Shown piece by piece: positions 5,364 through 8,075 of a DNA stretch of 8,075 nt. The first letter of the stretch is position 1. Each line of letters starts with the position of its first letter. The DNA lies in NCBI GenBank assembly GCA_001873515.1, contig MNZH01000081.1:1-8075 (forward strand), read 5' to 3'. Both the position numbers and the translations under genes were made by a program. The DNA comes from Parcubacteria group bacterium CG2_30_45_37 (GTDB lineage Bacteria > Patescibacteriota > Patescibacteriia > Patescibacteriales > GWC2-42-12). Below the pieces are notes generated by a model. It was not told the origin of the DNA, made no database searches, and was given only the letters and a program-made list of their open reading frames with translations.

Positions 5364-5398
5364 AAAATTATGCCGAAAATTGATAAAAATAAGCACCC

Positions 5399-5449
5399 AA
5401 ATTTTCCTTTAAACCATAAAGCCGGTCTAACCGGAAATTTGTTTTTTTT
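5399..5449 (+). terminator. Possible intrinsic terminator after the malic enzyme
   Basis: AAATTTTCC (5399-5407) can pair with GGAAATTT (5433-5440) with one bulged T, directly before a G and eight T (5442-5449). Inside it CCGGT/ACCGG (5422-5434) forms a competing small hairpin. Stem strength is modest, so the call is tentative. It marks a likely boundary before the next promoter. Confidence 0.4.
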
Positions 5450-5471
5450 ATGAAAAAATGCTATTATGAAG

Positions 5472-5477
5472 TATAAT
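5472..5477 (+). promoter_or_regulatory. -10 box for the 109-aa protein gene
   Basis: A consensus TATAAT ends 10 bases before the ATG at 5488, so transcription would start about 5484 and the message would be nearly leaderless. No convincing -35 box is seen 16-18 bases upstream. Confidence 0.45.
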
Positions 5478-5487
5478 AATTTATCTT

Positions 5488-5817
5488 ATGACTCAAGAAA
5501 AATGGCAGGAAATAATCGGCAAGATTAAAGATGATTTTCCGGTTGAAGAAACTGAAAAAATCCACTTTGACGAAGAGGGCGGGGTTGACCTTGAATACAT
5601 TATTTTTAAAGGGCCGCTGGGGCGGATGAAACTGGAATTTATTACTAGGCCGGTGGTGCTTGACAAAAAAACCAAATATTCCAACCGCATCGGCCAGCAA
5701 ACCGTGGTGGAATACGTTTATAGTCCGGATGAATTGAGCCATAAACTGAAAGCCTATAAATGGGACGAAGCGATAAACGACTGGCTGGAAATGGAAGCGA
5801 AAAAATTTGAGTTATAA
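5488..5817 (+). CDS. Conserved hypothetical protein of CPR type, 109 aa
   Basis: A small acidic soluble protein with no signal peptide or membrane segment. Visible blocks are EKWQEIIGKIKDDFPVEE (4-21, helical), DEEGGVDLEYIIFKGPLGRMK (about 28-48; only the core GGVDLEYIIFKGPLG is distinctive), LEFITRPVVLDKKTKYS, QQTVVEYVYSPDE and LKAYKWDEAINDWLEMEAK. The pattern suggests a helix followed by several beta strands. I recognise it as resembling small uncharacterised proteins that recur in Patescibacteria, but I know of no function and no catalytic motif. It has its own TATAAT just upstream and is followed by a block of long palindromes, so it is probably transcribed alone. G+C and codon use match the housekeeping genes beside it. 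Confidence 0.8.
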   Translation: MTQEKWQEIIGKIKDDFPVEETEKIHFDEEGGVDLEYIIFKGPLGRMKLEFITRPVVLDKKTKYSNRIGQQTVVEYVYSPDELSHKLKAYKWDEAINDWLEMEAKKFEL

Positions 5818-5822
5818 AGCCT

Positions 5823-5851
5823 TTGAAAACTTTTTTAAAAAAAGTTTTCAA
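5823..5851. repeat. AT-rich perfect palindrome 1 (14-base arms)
   Basis: TTGAAAACTTTTTT (5823-5836) and AAAAAAGTTTTCAA (5838-5851) are perfect inverted arms around one A. It begins five bases after the stop of the 109-aa gene. It has almost no G or C and no U run after the stem on the plus strand, so it is a poor intrinsic terminator. A repeat element or extrusion site is more likely. Confidence 0.75.
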
Positions 5852-5871
5852 TACTTTCAAAAAATATATTG

Positions 5872-5930
5872 TATCAAATAAAAATTTTATAGCGAGCAAA
5901 GCCCTACGGCCATAAAATTTTTATTTGATA
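5872..5930. repeat. Long perfect inverted repeat 2 (19-base arms, 21-base GC-rich loop)
   Basis: TATCAAATAAAAATTTTAT (5872-5890) is the exact reverse complement of ATAAAATTTTTATTTGATA (5912-5930). The loop (5891-5911) reads AGCGAGCAAAGC then CCTACGGCC and is much richer in G+C than the arms. A MITE-like or palindromic intergenic element is the best guess. It ends 17 bases before the ATG of the next gene. Confidence 0.8.
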
Positions 5931-5947
5931 ATGATAAGTTGAATTAT

Positions 5948-6358
5948 ATGAACAAAAAATTAAAAGTTTTGCTTCTGCTCCTGGCGGTTTTACTGCTGCT
6001 GGTTTTATATTTGATTTTAACCTCGGAATCGGCCCGAGAGGAAAGCCGGCCGGCGCCGGCGAAAAATGAAGCCGCGGTTCAGCTGGAAAATAATTATACG
6101 ACCGAAGCCAAGGAGCTGTTTAACGATTATTCAAAAATGGTTCAGGCCGACAGCTTTACCTTGGAAGGCTTGGCGGCTTTAAAAAATAAAATATTAGATT
6201 TGAAAGTGCCGACCAAATTCAAAGAATTGCACATCAATTTAGTTTTGGCTTTGACCAAAATGGAAAATTATTTGAATTCGCGAAATGAGCAGGAAAAAAT
6301 TTTCAGCCAGCAGATGGTTAATCAGCTTAAAGCCGACTATAGCTGGTTAAACAATTAA
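5948..6358 (+). CDS. Membrane-anchored hypothetical protein, 136 aa
   Basis: I chose ATG 5948, which gives MNKKLKVLLLLL, over a TTG nine bases upstream. Residues 5-24 are a Leu-rich membrane segment after a basic start, without a clear signal-peptidase site or lipobox, so an inside-to-outside anchor is likely. A charged Pro/Ala linker (SRPAPAKNEA) follows. The rest (about 50-136) is predicted all-helical: YTTEAKELFNDYSKMV, then LAALKNKILDLKVPTKFKEL (75-94), HINLVLALTKMENYL (95-109), and MVNQLKADYSWLNN at the end. The helix pair with KVPxxFKELHxNLVLA resembles uncharacterised envelope proteins I associate with CPR genomes. No enzyme motif is seen. The next gene starts four bases after its stop, so it heads a tight cluster with a polytopic membrane protein and an HtrA-like protein. 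Confidence 0.75.
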   Translation: MNKKLKVLLLLLAVLLLLVLYLILTSESAREESRPAPAKNEAAVQLENNYTTEAKELFNDYSKMVQADSFTLEGLAALKNKILDLKVPTKFKELHINLVLALTKMENYLNSRNEQEKIFSQQMVNQLKADYSWLNN

Positions 6359-6362
6359 TCCC

Positions 6363-7124
6363 ATGAAGTTTAATCGTTTTTTGCCGCTAATCGTGCCAGT
6401 CTCGGTTTTTTTATTGGCCGAATTATATTTCTTTTTCCCCAAATTGGTATATCTGGCGGCCGCCTTGGCCAATTTATTGATTTTTTTCGCCAGCTGGCAA
6501 TTTTGTAGGGCGAGTCAAGTTGATAAAAAGTGGTGGAATTATCTGATTTTGCCGGCGGTGATGTCCACCCTGGTGCTGGCCTATTCGGTTTTTATGAGCC
6601 GCCAGCTTTTAATTCAGCTGCTGTTTGTTTTTAATCTGGCGTTCTTGTATCTTTATTTGCGCCAAGTTTATTATTATCTGTTAAACCCGCTGGCTTATGA
6701 AGTTTTCAGCATTGAAAATATTTCTTCCGGCGCCAACTGGCTGTCTTTCTTTTTTTTGGCGGCCACGGTTTACGGGTTGCAGTCTTTTCTGAATTTGCCG
6801 ATTCTTTGGCTGGCGCTCGTCATACTGGCCGTAACCGCCTTGATTATTTATCAGATTATCTGGGCCAACAAGATTGAATTAAAAATCGTTCTGCCCTACC
6901 TCTTAATTAGCTGTTTGATTTTAGTGGAATTGTCCTGGTCAATTTCCTTTTTGCCGTTTAATTATAATATTTCCGGCTTAGCCCTGGCGATTTGCTATTA
7001 CGTCATCATCGGGCTGGTTAAAAATCACCTGCTTGACAAGCTGGACGCGAAAAGGCTAAGAATGTATTTACTCCTGGGGTCGATTAGTTTGTTTCTGATA
7101 TTATTTACCGCCAAATGGCTTTAG
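6363..7124 (+). CDS. Polytopic membrane protein of unknown function, 253 aa, about nine helices
   Basis: Nearly the whole protein is hydrophobic. Likely membrane segments by eye are residues 5-25, 27-48, 59-78, 81-105, 123-141, 145-167, 172-195, 201-220 and 231-250. Loops are short; notable ones are SQVDKKWW (51-58), SIENISSGANW (116-126) and KNHLLDKLDAKRLR (220-233). The basic last loop suggests a cytoplasmic side there. Aromatic residues cluster in LYLYLRQVYYYLLNP (95-109). I see no transporter, O-antigen polymerase or enzyme signature, and I do not recognise a named family. Start ATG 6363 follows the previous stop by four bases, and the next gene starts 18 bases after its TAG, so the three genes are very probably co-transcribed. 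A partner role for the two anchored proteins on either side is an inference from position alone. Confidence 0.78.
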   Translation: MKFNRFLPLIVPVSVFLLAELYFFFPKLVYLAAALANLLIFFASWQFCRASQVDKKWWNYLILPAVMSTLVLAYSVFMSRQLLIQLLFVFNLAFLYLYLRQVYYYLLNPLAYEVFSIENISSGANWLSFFFLAATVYGLQSFLNLPILWLALVILAVTALIIYQIIWANKIELKIVLPYLLISCLILVELSWSISFLPFNYNISGLALAICYYVIIGLVKNHLLDKLDAKRLRMYLLLGSISLFLILFTAKWL

Positions 7125-7142
7125 CGGCGCGACAACGAATTT

Positions 7143-8075
7143 ATGAAAAAAATTATCAAATTTTTTCAGAACCATTTATTGGTTTCGGTCATAATAGTGG
7201 CTTTAGTTTTCGGTTTGGCCGGCGGCATCGCGGGAACGCTCATCGCCAGGTCTTATTTAATTGATTCGTCATATAATTTTTCCTCCGGCAAATATACCGA
7301 CCAGGGCATTGTCATCAGCAACCCGAAAAATGTCATCGTCCAGCAAGACGTTAAAATAGACGAAACCATCAAGGCGGTTTCCGGCAGTTTGGTCGGCATT
7401 TATAAAAAGCAGCAGCCGGCCAAATCGGGCGAGGCTTTCGTTTTGGAGAATTTTTATAAATTAAGCGAACCGAGCGGTCAAGGCTTCATTATTTCTTCGG
7501 ACGGCTGGATTATCACCGGTTTGGAATTGGAGAAAGTTTATGCCGATTATGTTGTTATTACCGCGGATAAAAAAATATACGCCATTACTCGCGCCCAGAG
7601 CGATAATTTAACCGGCTTTAATTTTATTCAAGTGGCGGCCAAAGACCTGCCGGTCAGGAAATTCGCGGAAAATCAAGAGGTAAAACGGGGCAGTTCGGCC
7701 GTGAACGTCAATTGGCTCGGCGCCAGCTGGATTTCTTCGGTTAGAGGTTTTTCCGGGAAAAGCGGCCTGGTTAAATCCAGCGACAGCGCTTCAAAAAAAT
7801 TGGTTTTAAACGAAAAATTGCCGGCCGAATTCTCCAGCGCCATGGTTTTTAATTTGGCCGGTGACGCCCTGGGCCTGGTTGACTCTAGCGGCGAAGTTGA
7901 GCCGATGAGCCGTTTTAAAGGAGTTATTAAAAATTTGTTCCAGGGAAAAATCGCTCAGCGCGCTAGCCTAGGGGTTAATTACCTTGATTTATCGCAATTA
8001 GTCGCCGTCAGTGAACAAAATAATCTTGGGCAGAAAGGCGCGCTTGTTTATCAGGGCCAAAAGGGCGTGGCGTTT
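7143..8075 (+). CDS. HtrA/DegP-like trypsin-fold protein with PDZ domain, probable pseudoprotease, 3' end outside window
   Basis: The frame from ATG 7143 stays open for 311 residues to the window edge. Residues 12-36 are one membrane anchor after a basic start, placing the rest outside the membrane. From about 70 it follows the HtrA layout: IDETIKAVSGSLVGIY, SGQGFIISSDGWIIT (111-125), then the strand that normally holds LTDLAVL, and SSAMVFNLAGDALGL (231-245). A PDZ start, RASLGVNYLDLSQL, lies at 273-286. The catalytic His site (TNxHV) reads TGLEL, with Glu128 in place. The Asp site (LTDLAV) reads LTGFNF, with Gly158. The GNSGGP site reads EFSSAM: a Ser remains but the oxyanion glycines do not. 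Proteolysis is therefore unlikely; binding, scaffolding or chaperone work is more plausible. It is the last visible gene of the membrane cluster. The fold call rests on motif alignment by eye. Confidence 0.8.
   Translation, partial: MKKIIKFFQNHLLVSVIIVALVFGLAGGIAGTLIARSYLIDSSYNFSSGKYTDQGIVISNPKNVIVQQDVKIDETIKAVSGSLVGIYKKQQPAKSGEAFVLENFYKLSEPSGQGFIISSDGWIITGLELEKVYADYVVITADKKIYAITRAQSDNLTGFNFIQVAAKDLPVRKFAENQEVKRGSSAVNVNWLGASWISSVRGFSGKSGLVKSSDSASKKLVLNEKLPAEFSSAMVFNLAGDALGLVDSSGEVEPMSRFKGVIKNLFQGKIAQRASLGVNYLDLSQLVAVSEQNNLGQKGALVYQGQKGVAF

Noticed and set aside
5370..5453. 27-codon ORF just after the malic enzyme (MPKIDKNKHPNFPL...)
   Set aside because: It runs into the likely terminator hairpin and T run, has no recognisable features, and is short enough to be chance.
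5939..5947. TTG start nine bases before ATG 5948 for the anchored protein
   Set aside because: The ATG gives a typical basic MNKKLK start before the membrane helix, and the TTG adds only MNY.

Overview
The window looks like a chromosomal segment of a Candidate Phyla Radiation (Patescibacteria, probably Parcubacteria-like) bacterium. The reasons are tight gene packing on one strand, small lineage-typical hypothetical proteins, almost no visible Shine-Dalgarno sequences, moderate G+C with many GCCGGC words in the right three quarters, and short palindromic or tandem repeats in and between genes. TAA, TAG and TGA all end genes at sensible places, so the standard bacterial code fits and a UGA-glycine code does not.

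Left part (1 to about 1760): a worn accessory region. It starts with the last part of an IS200/IS605-type TnpA cut before its catalytic-tyrosine helix. This is joined almost directly to the C-terminal nuclease part of a type III restriction or DEAD-helicase protein whose helicase part is missing. An AbiEi-family antitoxin/repressor follows, with a good promoter and an operator-like palindrome. The AbiEii toxin start overlaps it as ATGA but is lost after about ten codons, just before an intrinsic terminator.

Middle part (about 1730 to 5450): housekeeping genes. A small one-helix membrane ORF appears frameshifted in a run of seven T. It is followed by yggU (DUF167), uppS (undecaprenyl diphosphate synthase, cell-wall lipid carrier), rarA/mgsA (AAA+ ATPase at stalled replication forks) and a malic enzyme (malate to pyruvate). 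Repeats have entered here. A dispersed GAGATTGC/GCAATGAC element fills the yggU-uppS gap. A heptamer array plus a CCCCCTTT palindrome forms the start of rarA. A second palindrome lies in frame inside rarA.

Right part (about 5450 to 8075): a 109-aa protein of the kind seen in CPR genomes, then a block of two long AT-rich palindromes. After these comes a tight cluster of three envelope genes: a membrane-anchored 136-aa protein, a membrane protein with about nine helices, and an HtrA-like trypsin/PDZ protein that runs off the window. In the HtrA-like protein the His and Asp of the catalytic triad are replaced, so it is probably a pseudoprotease. This cluster of unknown function is the most interesting candidate for something undescribed.
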